Assembly: GCA_026397895.1 (NCBI GenBank)
Contig: JAPLTZ010000280.1
Coordinates: 1 to 12,118, forward strand
Reading direction: 5' to 3'
DNA length: 12,118 nucleotides
From: Verrucomicrobiota bacterium
Lineage (GTDB): Bacteria; Verrucomicrobiota; Verrucomicrobiia; Limisphaerales; JAFMIX01
A program made the translations under genes and the position numbers. Positions 5,526-12,118 of the stretch are shown one piece after another. The notes below the pieces were generated by a model. It saw nothing but the letters and a program-made list of their open reading frames with translations. It ran no database searches and was not told where the DNA came from. Numbering within the stretch: position 1 is the first letter of the stretch; the number at the start of each line of letters is the position of its first letter.

Positions 5526-7970
5526 CTAGACGGTGGGCGCGGGCGCGGGGTTTCGGGATTGATGCCCGGCCAGAAAATTTTGGATGCGGGCGAATTCGCG
5601 GTTGGCGGTCTGGAGCAATTCGGCGGCGGTGACGAGCTTGCCTTCGTGCCCCTGTTTTTCGAGTTCGCGGAGGGCGGGGAGGATGGCGTTGATGCCGCAG
5701 GTGGCGCTGGCGCCGGCACAACTGTGGGCGAGGCGGCGGACGGCGGGGGCGTCGTTGGCGGCGATGGCGGTGTGGAGTTGGTCGAGCTGGCCGGTGGTTT
5801 GTTTGAGGTAGAGTTCGACGAGGTCGCGGAGGCCGGCGGGGTCGTTGTCGGCGAGGTCGAGGAGGCGGGGCATGTCCACGGGCGGCTCGATGGCGGCGGC
5901 GGGGGAAGGATTCGCCGGAGCGGGGGCGATGGTTTCGGTGGTGGCGTTGCCCCAGTGTTCGAGGATGCGGCGGATGTCTTCGGGGCGGACGGGTTTGGCG
6001 AGGTAGTCATTCATGCCGGCGGCGAGGCATTTTTCGCGGTCGCCGTGCATGGCGTTGGCGGTCATGGCGATGATGAGGATGTTGGGATGGTAGTTGGGGA
6101 GTTGCTGTTGCTGGCGTTCGCGGATGGCGCGGGTGGCTTCGATGCCGTTCATTTCGGGCATTTGCACGTCCATGAAAACGATGTCGTAGGGCTGGCGGTC
6201 GAGGGCGGCGAGGGCTTCGAGGCCGTTGTGGGCGAGGTCGGATTTGTAGCCCATCTGCTGGAGGAGGCGGGCGGCGACTTTCTGGTTCACGGCGTTGTCG
6301 TCGCAGAGGAGGACGCGCAGGGGCAGGCGGCTGGCGAGGTTGGGGTCGAGTTTGTTGTTGGCGGCGGTGGTTTTGGCGGCGGCGGGTTTGGTGCCGGAGA
6401 TGACTTGGACGAGGGTTTGCTGGAGTTGCAGGGGTTTGATGGGTTTGGTGAGACAGGTGGCCAGGGCGGCGGCGGCGAATTCGGCGGTGTTGGTGTGGAT
6501 GCCGACGGAGGTGAGCAGGAGGATGGGTAGTTGCCGGCCGGCGGGGAGTTTGCGGATTTCGCCGGCGAGGGTGACGCCGTCCATGCCGGGCATCTGCATG
6601 TCGAGGATGGCGAGGTCAAATTTTTCGCCAGCGCGCAGCCATTCGAGGGCTTGGGCGGGGGTTTCGGTGCTGCGGGAGTGCATGCCCCATTTGCCGGTGA
6701 GGGTGGTGAGGACGTGGATGTTGGTGGCGTTGTCGTCCACGATCAACGGGCGGAGACCGGCGAGCTTGGGGTGCGGCGTGGCGATGGAAATTTTGGTGGC
6801 ACCGATGGCGGGTTGCAGCGGGATGATGAAGTGAAAGGTGGCGCCTTTTTGGGCGACGCTTTCGACCCACATCTTGCCGCCCATGAGTTCGGCGAGCTGT
6901 TTGCTGATGGCGAGGCCGAGGCCGGTGCCGCCGTATTTGCGGCTGGTGGAAATGTCACCTTGGCTGAAGGCTTTGAACAGGCGCGCCATCTGGTGCGGGG
7001 GGATGCCGATGCCGGTGTCGCGCACGGAGAAATGGAGCTGCCAGGGATGCGCGGGTTCGGCGTGGGAGACGGGGGCGGAATGGATTTTGACCTGGAGGAA
7101 GACTTCGCCGGCGGCGGTGAATTTGATGGCGTTGCTGAGGAGGTTGACGAGCACCTGCCGCAGGCGGGCGGGGTCGCCTTCGAGGGGCGAGGGGATGCCG
7201 TCGTCCATCTGGTAGGCGAGGTCGAGGTGTTTTTCGGCGGCCTTGCTGGCGAGGAGGTCGAGGGTGTCTTCGATGCAGGCGCGGAGTTCGAAGGGGCGGC
7301 GTTCGAGTTCGAGCTTGCCGGACTCAATTTTGGAGAAGTCGAGGATTTCGTTGATGATGTTGAGCAGGGCTTCGCTGGAAGAATAGATGGTGTCCACATA
7401 GCCGCGCTGTTCCGGCGTGAGCGGGGTTTCCAGCAGCAGGCCGGACATGGCGATGACGCCGTTCATGGGGGTGCGGATTTCATGGCTCATGGTGGCCAGA
7501 AAATCCGCCTTGGCCTGGGTGCTGGTTTCGGCGGCTTCGCGGGCGGCGACCAACTGATGATTGGTGTGGGTGAGCTGGTCTTGCAGCCGTTTGGCGCGGA
7601 GCAGGGCGCGGAGGCGGGCGCGGAGCTCGGCGGATTCAAACGGCTTGGTCAGGTAATCCACGGCGCCCAGCTCGAAGCCGCGCACCTTGTCCTCGGTGCG
7701 GTTGCGGGCGGTGAGGACGATGACGGGGATGGCTGCGGTGCGGGGTTCGTGCTTGAGTTTGAGCAGCACGTCAAACCCGCTGGCGCCGCCGGGCAGGCCG
7801 AGGTCGAGCACGATGAGGTCGGGCGCGCGTTCCAGCGCGAGGGCGAAAGCTTCCTCGGCATTGTGCGCGGGGATGAGCGTGATGTTGTCGGCCTGCAACA
7901 GGCCGGCGAGCACCCGTTGCAGTTCCGCGTCGTCCTCGACGAGGAGAACATGAGACGTCAATCCACTCAT
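5526..7970 (-). CDS. soluble hybrid histidine kinase (REC-HisKA-HATPase_c-REC-REC-Hpt)
   Basis: Multidomain sensor/phosphorelay kinase, about 814 residues from the ATG at 7970. An in-frame ATG at 8006 would add 12 residues; 7970 is preferred because GGTGGA sits 5 nt upstream and MSGLTSHVLLVEDD begins directly at the REC domain. Numbering here is from the 8006 start (subtract 12). REC1 about 19-130, phosphoacceptor D68; short helical linker 133-165; HisKA with H175 in SHEIRTPMNG; HATPase_c with N-box NLLSNAIKFT (288-297), DTGIGIP (330-336) and GGTGLGLAI (359-367); REC2 with D424/D425, D469, T499, K521; REC3 with D569/D570, D613, T649, K671; Hpt at the C-terminus with H761 in AHSCAGASATCG. No membrane segment or PAS/HAMP domain, so input probably comes through REC1 phosphorylation. 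First gene of the minus-strand cluster. Confidence 0.95.
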   Translation of the reverse strand: MSGLTSHVLLVEDDAELQRVLAGLLQADNITLIPAHNAEEAFALALERAPDLIVLDLGLPGGASGFDVLLKLKHEPRTAAIPVIVLTARNRTEDKVRGFELGAVDYLTKPFESAELRARLRALLRAKRLQDQLTHTNHQLVAAREAAETSTQAKADFLATMSHEIRTPMNGVIAMSGLLLETPLTPEQRGYVDTIYSSSEALLNIINEILDFSKIESGKLELERRPFELRACIEDTLDLLASKAAEKHLDLAYQMDDGIPSPLEGDPARLRQVLVNLLSNAIKFTAAGEVFLQVKIHSAPVSHAEPAHPWQLHFSVRDTGIGIPPHQMARLFKAFSQGDISTSRKYGGTGLGLAISKQLAELMGGKMWVESVAQKGATFHFIIPLQPAIGATKISIATPHPKLAGLRPLIVDDNATNIHVLTTLTGKWGMHSRSTETPAQALEWLRAGEKFDLAILDMQMPGMDGVTLAGEIRKLPAGRQLPILLLTSVGIHTNTAEFAAAALATCLTKPIKPLQLQQTLVQVISGTKPAAAKTTAANNKLDPNLASRLPLRVLLCDDNAVNQKVAARLLQQMGYKSDLAHNGLEALAALDRQPYDIVFMDVQMPEMNGIEATRAIRERQQQQLPNYHPNILIIAMTANAMHGDREKCLAAGMNDYLAKPVRPEDIRRILEHWGNATTETIAPAPANPSPAAAIEPPVDMPRLLDLADNDPAGLRDLVELYLKQTTGQLDQLHTAIAANDAPAVRRLAHSCAGASATCGINAILPALRELEKQGHEGKLVTAAELLQTANREFARIQNFLAGHQSRNPAPAPTV

Positions 7971-8118
7971 AATTTTCCACCGGCGGATAAATCCATTGCC
8001 GAACAAGCTGATTCAACAACAAAATCCCGCGCGAGGCCAACGGATTTTTTCCCTAAATTGCCGACCCGCCGCAAAGAATCATTGCGCGACCCCGGCGAGT
8101 CCGCGTAAATTCCCGCGC
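7971..8118. promoter_or_regulatory. divergent intergenic region between the kinase and PDH genes
   Basis: The 148 bp separate the starts of the hybrid kinase (minus) and E1 alpha (plus), so promoters for both clusters should lie here. No strong sigma70 -35/-10 pair is obvious. On the minus strand TTGAAT and GATTTA with a 17-nt spacer is a weak candidate. The 8-mer ATTGCCGA occurs twice in direct orientation (7995-8002 and 8057-8064), 62 bp apart, and GGAT-AA-ATCC (7985-7994) is a short palindrome. These are possible operators, but none exceeds chance clearly. Confidence 0.35.
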
Positions 8119-9147
8119 ATGGCACCGGCTGTGTTGAACCGCGAAACGGCGCGTGGGGTCTCCTCCGCGCGCGACGCCCATGTGCGAGCCTTCCGGGTGA
8201 TGCTGCTGGCGCGGCTGCTGGATGAAAAATTCGCCACGCTCTACCGCGCGGGCAAAATCCAGGGCGGCGTCTTTCTCGGCCGCGGCCAGGAAGCCCTGAG
8301 CGTTTCCATCGGACTGGCGCTGCACAAAGGCGATGTCTTCGCGCCGTTGATCCGCGACGCCGCCGGGCGCCTGGCGTTTGGCGAGACCGTGCTGGACGCC
8401 GTCCGCACCTACCTCGGCTCGCCGCTCGGCCCCATGCGCGGGCGCGACGGCAACGTCCACCGCGGCAAACCGCGCGAGGGCTACCTGCCGATGATCAGCC
8501 ATCTCGGCGCGATGGTGTCCGTCGTGAACGGCGCGTTGCTGGCGCACAAATTCAAAAAGATTTCCGGCACCGTCGGCGCGGCCTGCCTCGGCGACGGCGC
8601 CACTTCCACCGGGTCGTTCCACGAAGCGCTCAACCAGGCCGCCGTCGAAAAACTCCCCCTCGTCCTCGTCGTCGCCAACAACCAGTTCGCCTACTCCACG
8701 CCCAACGCCAGCCAGTTTGCCTGCGCCGCCCTCGCCGACAAGGCCGCCGGCTACGGCATCGCCGGCCACACCGTGGACGGCACGGACTTGAGCGCCTGCC
8801 TCGAAACCGTCGGCAAAGCTGTTGCCGATGCCCGCGCCGGGCATGGCCCGCAGCTCATCGTCGCCGACCTCCTCCGCCTCTGCGGCCACGGCGAGCACGA
8901 CGACGCCAGCTACATTCCCGCCGCGCAGAAAAATTCTCCCCAAGGCCGCGACTGCCTGAAAGTCGCCGAGGAAAAAATCCTCCGCGAACAGTGGGCCGAC
9001 AAAGCCGTGCTCGAAAACTGGCGCGCCGAAGCCGCCCGCGAAATCGAAACCATCGTCGCCCAAGTCCAGCGCGAGCCGGCGCCCGATCCTTACGAGGAAG
9101 ATTGGACCGCGCTCAGCACGAAGAATTTTCAAGAGGGGTTGGAATGA
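8119..9147 (+). CDS. pdhA: pyruvate / 2-oxo acid dehydrogenase E1 component, alpha subunit
   Basis: Thiamine-diphosphate-dependent E1 alpha subunit of a 2-oxo acid dehydrogenase complex; with E1 beta it decarboxylates the 2-oxo acid and reductively acylates the lipoyl group of E2. The 342-residue protein shows the N-terminal helical entry (FRVMLLARLLDEKFATLYRAGKIQGG, 25-50), HLGAMVSVVNGAL (128-140), the ThDP/Mg motif GDGATSTGSFHEALNQAA...ANN (158-188) and the loop LCGHGEHDDASYIP (254-267). The ATG at 8119 is preferred; the frame is open back to 7996, but those 41 residues lack family similarity and overlap the divergent kinase start. The stop overlaps the E1 beta start in ATGA (9144-9147). 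Pyruvate is the most likely substrate, but branched-chain or acetoin specificity cannot be excluded. Confidence 0.93.
   Translation: MAPAVLNRETARGVSSARDAHVRAFRVMLLARLLDEKFATLYRAGKIQGGVFLGRGQEALSVSIGLALHKGDVFAPLIRDAAGRLAFGETVLDAVRTYLGSPLGPMRGRDGNVHRGKPREGYLPMISHLGAMVSVVNGALLAHKFKKISGTVGAACLGDGATSTGSFHEALNQAAVEKLPLVLVVANNQFAYSTPNASQFACAALADKAAGYGIAGHTVDGTDLSACLETVGKAVADARAGHGPQLIVADLLRLCGHGEHDDASYIPAAQKNSPQGRDCLKVAEEKILREQWADKAVLENWRAEAAREIETIVAQVQREPAPDPYEEDWTALSTKNFQEGLE
9131..9138 (+). promoter_or_regulatory. ribosome binding site for E1 beta
   Basis: AAGAGGGG lies 5 nt before the ATG at 9144, inside the last codons of E1 alpha. It supports the 9144 start over an in-frame upstream start at 8991 and is one of the few good Shine-Dalgarno sequences in the window. 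Confidence 0.6.
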
Positions 9148-10052
9148 GCATCACCTACCTCGAAGCCATCCGCGAAGCGCAGGCCAAGGCTCTGCGCGAC
9201 GACCCGCGCGTGTTCATCTACGGGCAGGACGTCGGCGCGTTCGGCGGCGCGTTCAAGGCCACAAAAAATCTGGCGAAAGAATTTCCCGGACGCGTGCTCG
9301 ACGCGCCCATCAGCGAGGATGCGATGGTCGGCGCGGCCGTCGGCGCGGCAATTGAAGGCATGCGCCCGATCATCGAAATGCAGTTCGCTGACTTCTCGAC
9401 CATCGGCTTCAACCAGATCGTCAATCAGGCGGCGACGCTTTTCTGGCGCACGCAGGTATCGTGTCCCATCGTCGTGCGGCTGCCGTTCGGCGGCACCTCC
9501 GGCGGCGGGCCGTTCCACAGCCAGAGCATCGAAACCATTTACGCCCATTACCCCGGCCTCGTCGTGATGACGCCCGCGACGGTCGAGGACGCCTACGCGA
9601 TGCTGCTCGAGGCTGTGGCCATTGATGACCCGGTGGTTTTTTGCGAACACAAGCTGCTGTATTACCATCTCAAGGCGGAAAAACTCCCGACCGAGGCGCT
9701 GCCCGTCGGCAAGGCGCGCATCGCCCGCGAAGGTCGCGACCTGACCATCGTGGCCTACAGCGCGATGGTGCATGAGGCGCGCTCCGTGAAGCCGCTGGAC
9801 ACCGACACCGTCATGGCGAGCGTCGCGCGCACGGGGCGGTTGCTGTGCGTGGGTGAATCGTGGCCGTGGGGTGGCGTCACGGCGGAAGTCATCGCCCGCG
9901 TCGCCAGCGAAGGCTTCGGCTTGCTCGACGCGCCGCCGATGCGCCTCAACGCGAAAGACACGCCGGTGCCGTATCACCCGAATCTCTGGGCCGCGCACCG
10001 CCCGACCGCGCGCTCGATTGCTGCGAACGCGCGCAAACTTTTGCGAAGCTAA
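9144..10052 (+). CDS. pdhB: pyruvate / 2-oxo acid dehydrogenase E1 component, beta subunit (apparent internal deletion)
   Basis: E1 beta subunit that completes the ThDP active site with E1 alpha. The 302-residue protein has VFIYGQDVGAFGGAFKATKNL (23-43), DAPISEDAMVGAAVGAAIEG (53-72), the QFADFSTIGFNQIVNQAA stretch (80-97) and GGTSGGGPFHSQSIE (116-130); the C-terminal transketolase domain retains RSVKPLDTDTVMASVARTGRLLCVGE. Relatives are usually about 325 residues. Here MVHEA (208-212) runs directly into RSVKPLD, so the helix and strand normally between them (the xxLxxEGIxxEVIDL segment, about 20 residues) are missing. The junction lies near 9777-9785. The deletion is in frame, so the product may be impaired or specialised. 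Start ATG overlaps the E1 alpha stop; the stop is 5 bp before E2. Confidence 0.92.
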   Translation: MSITYLEAIREAQAKALRDDPRVFIYGQDVGAFGGAFKATKNLAKEFPGRVLDAPISEDAMVGAAVGAAIEGMRPIIEMQFADFSTIGFNQIVNQAATLFWRTQVSCPIVVRLPFGGTSGGGPFHSQSIETIYAHYPGLVVMTPATVEDAYAMLLEAVAIDDPVVFCEHKLLYYHLKAEKLPTEALPVGKARIAREGRDLTIVAYSAMVHEARSVKPLDTDTVMASVARTGRLLCVGESWPWGGVTAEVIARVASEGFGLLDAPPMRLNAKDTPVPYHPNLWAAHRPTARSIAANARKLLRS

Positions 10053-10057
10053 AATTT

Positions 10058-11251
10058 ATGCCGCAAGTTCCCATCATCATGCCGCAGCTCGGCGAGTCCA
10101 TCGCCGAGGCGACCATCATCAACTTCCTCGTCAACGCTGGCGACAACGTTGAGGCGGACCAGGACATCGTCGAGGTCGAAACCAACAAGGCCACGATGAA
10201 CGTCACGTCGCCCTGCCGGGGCCGCATCAGCAAATGGACGGCGCAGACCGGCGAAAGCTACCTCGTCGGCGCGACGCTCGGCGAGATCGAAGCGACGAAG
10301 GAAGACGCGGCCAAGACCGGGTTTGACACCGCCGCGTTCACCGCCGAGAAGGCCGAGGCCGCCAAGGAGACCAAGCCCGCCGGCGCGGGCCGCAGCCGCG
10401 TAGACCCGACCATCCGCGGCCTGCCCGTGCCCGCCAACGCCGCGGGCGCGAGCTACATTTCGCCGCGCATGAAGGCGCGTATGAACGAACTTGGCCTCCA
10501 CGCCGCTGATCTGGCGGGCATCGCCGGCAGCGGCGCGGCGGGGCGCGTGACGGTGCAGGATTTTGAAAATTTCATCGCCAACCTGGAGAAGCAGAAGCTT
10601 ACGCCCGCCTCCTCCATGCGTGTGGCCGTGGCTGACGCGATGCGCCGCAGTTGGACGCGCCCGCTGGCGATGGTCGCGCTGCCGGTGAACATTGATTTGC
10701 TGCTCGCGCATCGCAAATCCAGCAATCCAAAACCCGGCCCGGCGCTCTATGCGTTGCGCGCGCTGGCCATCGCCCTCGCGGAAAACTCCGCGCCCGCCGG
10801 GCGACTCGTCGGTAACAAGATCGTCCACCCGTCCGCGATTGATCTCGGTTTCGCCGTCGAGGCTGATGACGGCGTGCTCGTGCCCGTCGTGCGCGGCGCG
10901 GACAAAAAGAATCTGAAGGAACTCGTCATCCGCTACAACGAACTCGTCGAACTCGCGCGCCAGCGCAAGCTCCCCGCCGACGCCACGGGCGGGTCCATCG
11001 CCACGGTGACGAACTTCGGCACGTTTGGGCTGACGTTCGCCACGCCGATTCCGCTGCCGGAGCAAACGCTCGTGCTGGGCTTCGGCGTGGGCCGCAAAGT
11101 TCCGAGCTGGAACGAAGCGAAGCAGCAGTTCGTGCCGGTTACGGAAGCGAATCTCACCTTGAGCTTCGACCACCGCGTGCTCGACGGCGGCGCGGCGGGG
11201 CGGCTCTTGCAACGCATCGCGGAGCTGATGCTGCACCCGGAGCAACTGTAA
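10058..11251 (+). CDS. pdhC: dihydrolipoamide acyltransferase, E2 component of the 2-oxo acid dehydrogenase complex
   Basis: E2 core enzyme that carries the lipoyl arm and transfers the acyl group to CoA. In the 397-residue protein a single lipoyl domain covers about 3-78, with lipoyl-lysine K44 in VEVETNKATMNV. A linker rich in Ala, Lys and Glu (80-130) follows, then a peripheral subunit-binding domain (133-172: YISPRMKARMNELGL...GAAGRVTVQDF) and the catalytic domain (186-397) with TNFGTFGLTFATPIPLPEQ (318-336) and the active-site motif DHRVLDGG (371-378; H372, D376). ATG 10058 is chosen because MPQVPIIMPQLGESI is the canonical lipoyl N-terminus, although the frame is open further upstream inside E1 beta. 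No E3 (lipoamide dehydrogenase) gene follows in the window. Confidence 0.95.
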   Translation: MPQVPIIMPQLGESIAEATIINFLVNAGDNVEADQDIVEVETNKATMNVTSPCRGRISKWTAQTGESYLVGATLGEIEATKEDAAKTGFDTAAFTAEKAEAAKETKPAGAGRSRVDPTIRGLPVPANAAGASYISPRMKARMNELGLHAADLAGIAGSGAAGRVTVQDFENFIANLEKQKLTPASSMRVAVADAMRRSWTRPLAMVALPVNIDLLLAHRKSSNPKPGPALYALRALAIALAENSAPAGRLVGNKIVHPSAIDLGFAVEADDGVLVPVVRGADKKNLKELVIRYNELVELARQRKLPADATGGSIATVTNFGTFGLTFATPIPLPEQTLVLGFGVGRKVPSWNEAKQQFVPVTEANLTLSFDHRVLDGGAAGRLLQRIAELMLHPEQL

Positions 11252-11264
11252 AATCTCCGGCGCG

Positions 11265-11792
11265 ATGTTCAACCGGCTTCAAGTTTTCATCTGGGTCGCC
11301 GCCGTGGCGGTTTTGGCCGGCGGACTTTTTTGGTTCTTTCAACACTTCGATAAACTGAACCATGCTCCGGTGGTCGCCGTGTCCGGCAGTCCCGTGCCCA
11401 AGGCAGAATACGGCAGCTCGGCGAGTTGCAAGGAATGTCACGAGGAGGCGTATGCCCTGTGGCTCAAATCCAATCACGGCCTCGCCGAGCGCCTGCCGAA
11501 CGCGGAGATGGATCGTCGCGCATTTGAGCCGGCTCGTGCTTTCACGCACGGCAAGCAGTCGTCCTCGGTGTTCGCGACGAACGGCGATTTTTTTGTCACC
11601 ACGCTCGGCTTGGGCGGCAAGCCGGAGGCGTTCCGCGTCGGGCGCGTCATCGGCCACGATCCGTTGCGGCAATTTCTTGTCGCCGCGCCGGGTGGCCGCT
11701 GGCAGACGTTGGAGGCGTCGTTCGATCCAACTCCTTCGGCGATGAAGACCGGCAGCCGGGCGAGTGGGGCCACTGGACCGGGCGCGGCATGA
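11265..11792 (+). CDS. multihaem c-type cytochrome, N-terminal fragment (frameshifted)
   Basis: N-terminal part of a periplasmic, membrane-anchored multihaem cytochrome c. Residues 7-26 form one hydrophobic segment (VFIWVAAVAVLAGGLFWFF) that acts as signal anchor or signal peptide. The first haem site is CKECH (55-59, nt 11427-11441), followed by LKSNHGLAERL, whose His71 may be a distal ligand. After about residue 155 the frame turns into low-complexity sequence (TPSAMKTGSRASGATGPGAA) and stops at 11790-11792, while the family sequence continues in the -1 frame. Adding one base near 11727-11729 (CC to CCC) would restore a continuous protein. It starts 13 bp after the E2 stop without a clear Shine-Dalgarno. 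The frameshift may be a true lesion or a sequencing/assembly error. Confidence 0.85.
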   Translation: MFNRLQVFIWVAAVAVLAGGLFWFFQHFDKLNHAPVVAVSGSPVPKAEYGSSASCKECHEEAYALWLKSNHGLAERLPNAEMDRRAFEPARAFTHGKQSSSVFATNGDFFVTTLGLGGKPEAFRVGRVIGHDPLRQFLVAAPGGRWQTLEASFDPTPSAMKTGSRASGATGPGAA

Positions 11793-12118
11793 ATTGGAAC
11801 GCCATGTGCGCGAGCTGCCACAACACGCGCCTGCACAAAAATTACGACGAGGCCACCGATTCCTACCACACCGACATGGCCGAGATGACCGTCGGCTGCG
11901 AAGCCTGCCACGGCCCGGCGCGCGCGCACAACGACTGGCAACGCCAATTCGGCAAGAGCGGCAAGAAAGATCCGACGCTGCCGAAGATGAGCCGCGGGCA
12001 GGTGCTGGATTATTGCGGTTCGTGCCACGCGCGGCGCTCGGAGCTGACGGGCGACTTCAAGCCGGGCGATTCGTTCTTCGACCACCACGACCTTACCATC
12101 GTGGATCACACCGACATC
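11789..12118 (+). CDS. multihaem c-type cytochrome, continuation in shifted frame (3'-truncated by window)
   Basis: Continuation of the same cytochrome in another frame, open to the window end. Homologous coding actually begins near 11729 (NSFGDEDRQPGEWGHWTGRG); the first ATG in this frame is at 11789 and overlaps the upstream stop as ATGA. Three haem-binding sites are visible: CASCH (11807-11821), CEACH (11897-11911) and CGSCH (12014-12028), giving at least four haems with the N-terminal CKECH. The segments MNWNAMCASCHNTRLHKNYD and EMTVGCEACHGPARAH resemble the cytochrome c554-like multihaem proteins, which in some bacteria carry C-terminal TPR repeats; whether that holds here lies beyond the window. 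The likely role is periplasmic electron transfer, with partner unknown. Confidence 0.85.
   Translation, partial: MNWNAMCASCHNTRLHKNYDEATDSYHTDMAEMTVGCEACHGPARAHNDWQRQFGKSGKKDPTLPKMSRGQVLDYCGSCHARRSELTGDFKPGDSFFDHHDLTIVDHTDI

Noticed and set aside
4233..8108. Two long plus-strand frames (765 codons at 4233-6530 and 525 codons at 6531-8108) opposite the kinase and relay genes
   Set aside because: They are rich in Gly, Glu, Asp and Val with no recognisable domains, as expected from the reverse of GC-rich, C-ending codons. The minus-strand products have clear REC, HisKA, HATPase and Hpt domains.
7996..8118. Upstream extension of E1 alpha to an ATG at 7996
   Set aside because: The added 41 residues do not look like E1 alpha and would overlap the kinase leader; ATG 8119 fits family length.
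8053..9132. 359-codon minus-strand frame opposite E1 alpha
   Set aside because: Mirror of a strongly supported E1 alpha gene; no domain and composition typical of antisense.
8991..9143. Upstream extension of E1 beta to 8991
   Set aside because: The extra residues are Arg-rich out-of-frame E1 alpha sequence; ATG 9144 has a good ribosome binding site and a canonical N-terminus.
9860..10057. Upstream extension of E2 to 9860
   Set aside because: The added sequence is out-of-frame E1 beta; MPQVPIIMPQLGES at 10058 is the normal lipoyl-domain start.
10049..11272. 407-codon minus-strand frame opposite E2
   Set aside because: Arg- and His-rich antisense of the lipoyl/catalytic E2 gene; no family similarity.
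11727..11733. A copy of CCAACTC (the pheS repeat unit in another register) at the cytochrome frameshift site
   Set aside because: A single 7-mer is expected about once by chance in 12 kb, and there is no tandem array here.
11474..12109. 211-codon minus-strand frame opposite the cytochrome
   Set aside because: The plus strand carries four CxxCH haem sites across the same region, which cannot be accidental.

Overview
The window looks like chromosomal DNA from a GC-rich, Gram-negative bacterium, most likely a member of the Verrucomicrobiota (Limisphaerales/Pedosphaerales type). This placement is inferred from protein style (RecO, DUF502, the HIT protein, the PDH subunits), the large hybrid kinase, the multihaem cytochrome and the heptanucleotide tandem repeats. 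There is no 16S or other decisive marker. Coding density is very high. No tRNA, rRNA, IS element, CRISPR or phage gene was seen, and no stretch over 300 bases lacks a gene.

Layout. (1) 1-960, plus strand: the C-terminal part of PheS, then a small protein with a C-terminal zinc ribbon. (2) 962-7970, minus strand: seven tightly packed genes, probably one operon read from 7970 down to 962. In transcription order they are a soluble hybrid histidine kinase (REC-HisKA-HATPase-REC-REC-Hpt), a REC-Hpt-REC phosphorelay protein, a HIT-family nucleotide hydrolase/transferase, PhoH/YbeZ, YbeY, a DUF502 membrane protein and RecO. (3) A 148 bp divergent intergenic region at 7971-8118. (4) 8119-11251, plus strand: pyruvate (2-oxo acid) dehydrogenase E1 alpha, E1 beta and E2, almost without gaps. 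(5) 11265 to the window end: a membrane-anchored multihaem c-type cytochrome, interrupted by an apparent one-base frameshift and cut by the window edge.

How the genes work together. YbeZ and YbeY are the conserved RNA-processing/ribosome-maturation pair, and RecO is a recombination mediator. The two signalling proteins carry eight predicted His/Asp phosphotransfer sites between them but no DNA-binding or enzymatic output domain, so the output must lie elsewhere. The E1/E2 genes encode the first two parts of a 2-oxo acid dehydrogenase complex; no E3 is present here.

Most worth a second look: three unrelated 7-bp tandem arrays within 3.7 kb, two of them inside the conserved genes pheS and ybeY (four perfect copies each) and a degenerate one filling the gap upstream of phoH; an apparent in-frame deletion of about 20 residues in E1 beta; the frameshift in the cytochrome; loss of zinc cysteines in both RecO and the HIT protein; and the output-less phosphorelay, in which both Hpt domains lack the usual lysine after the phospho-histidine. 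I do not see a clearly new defence or mobile system.
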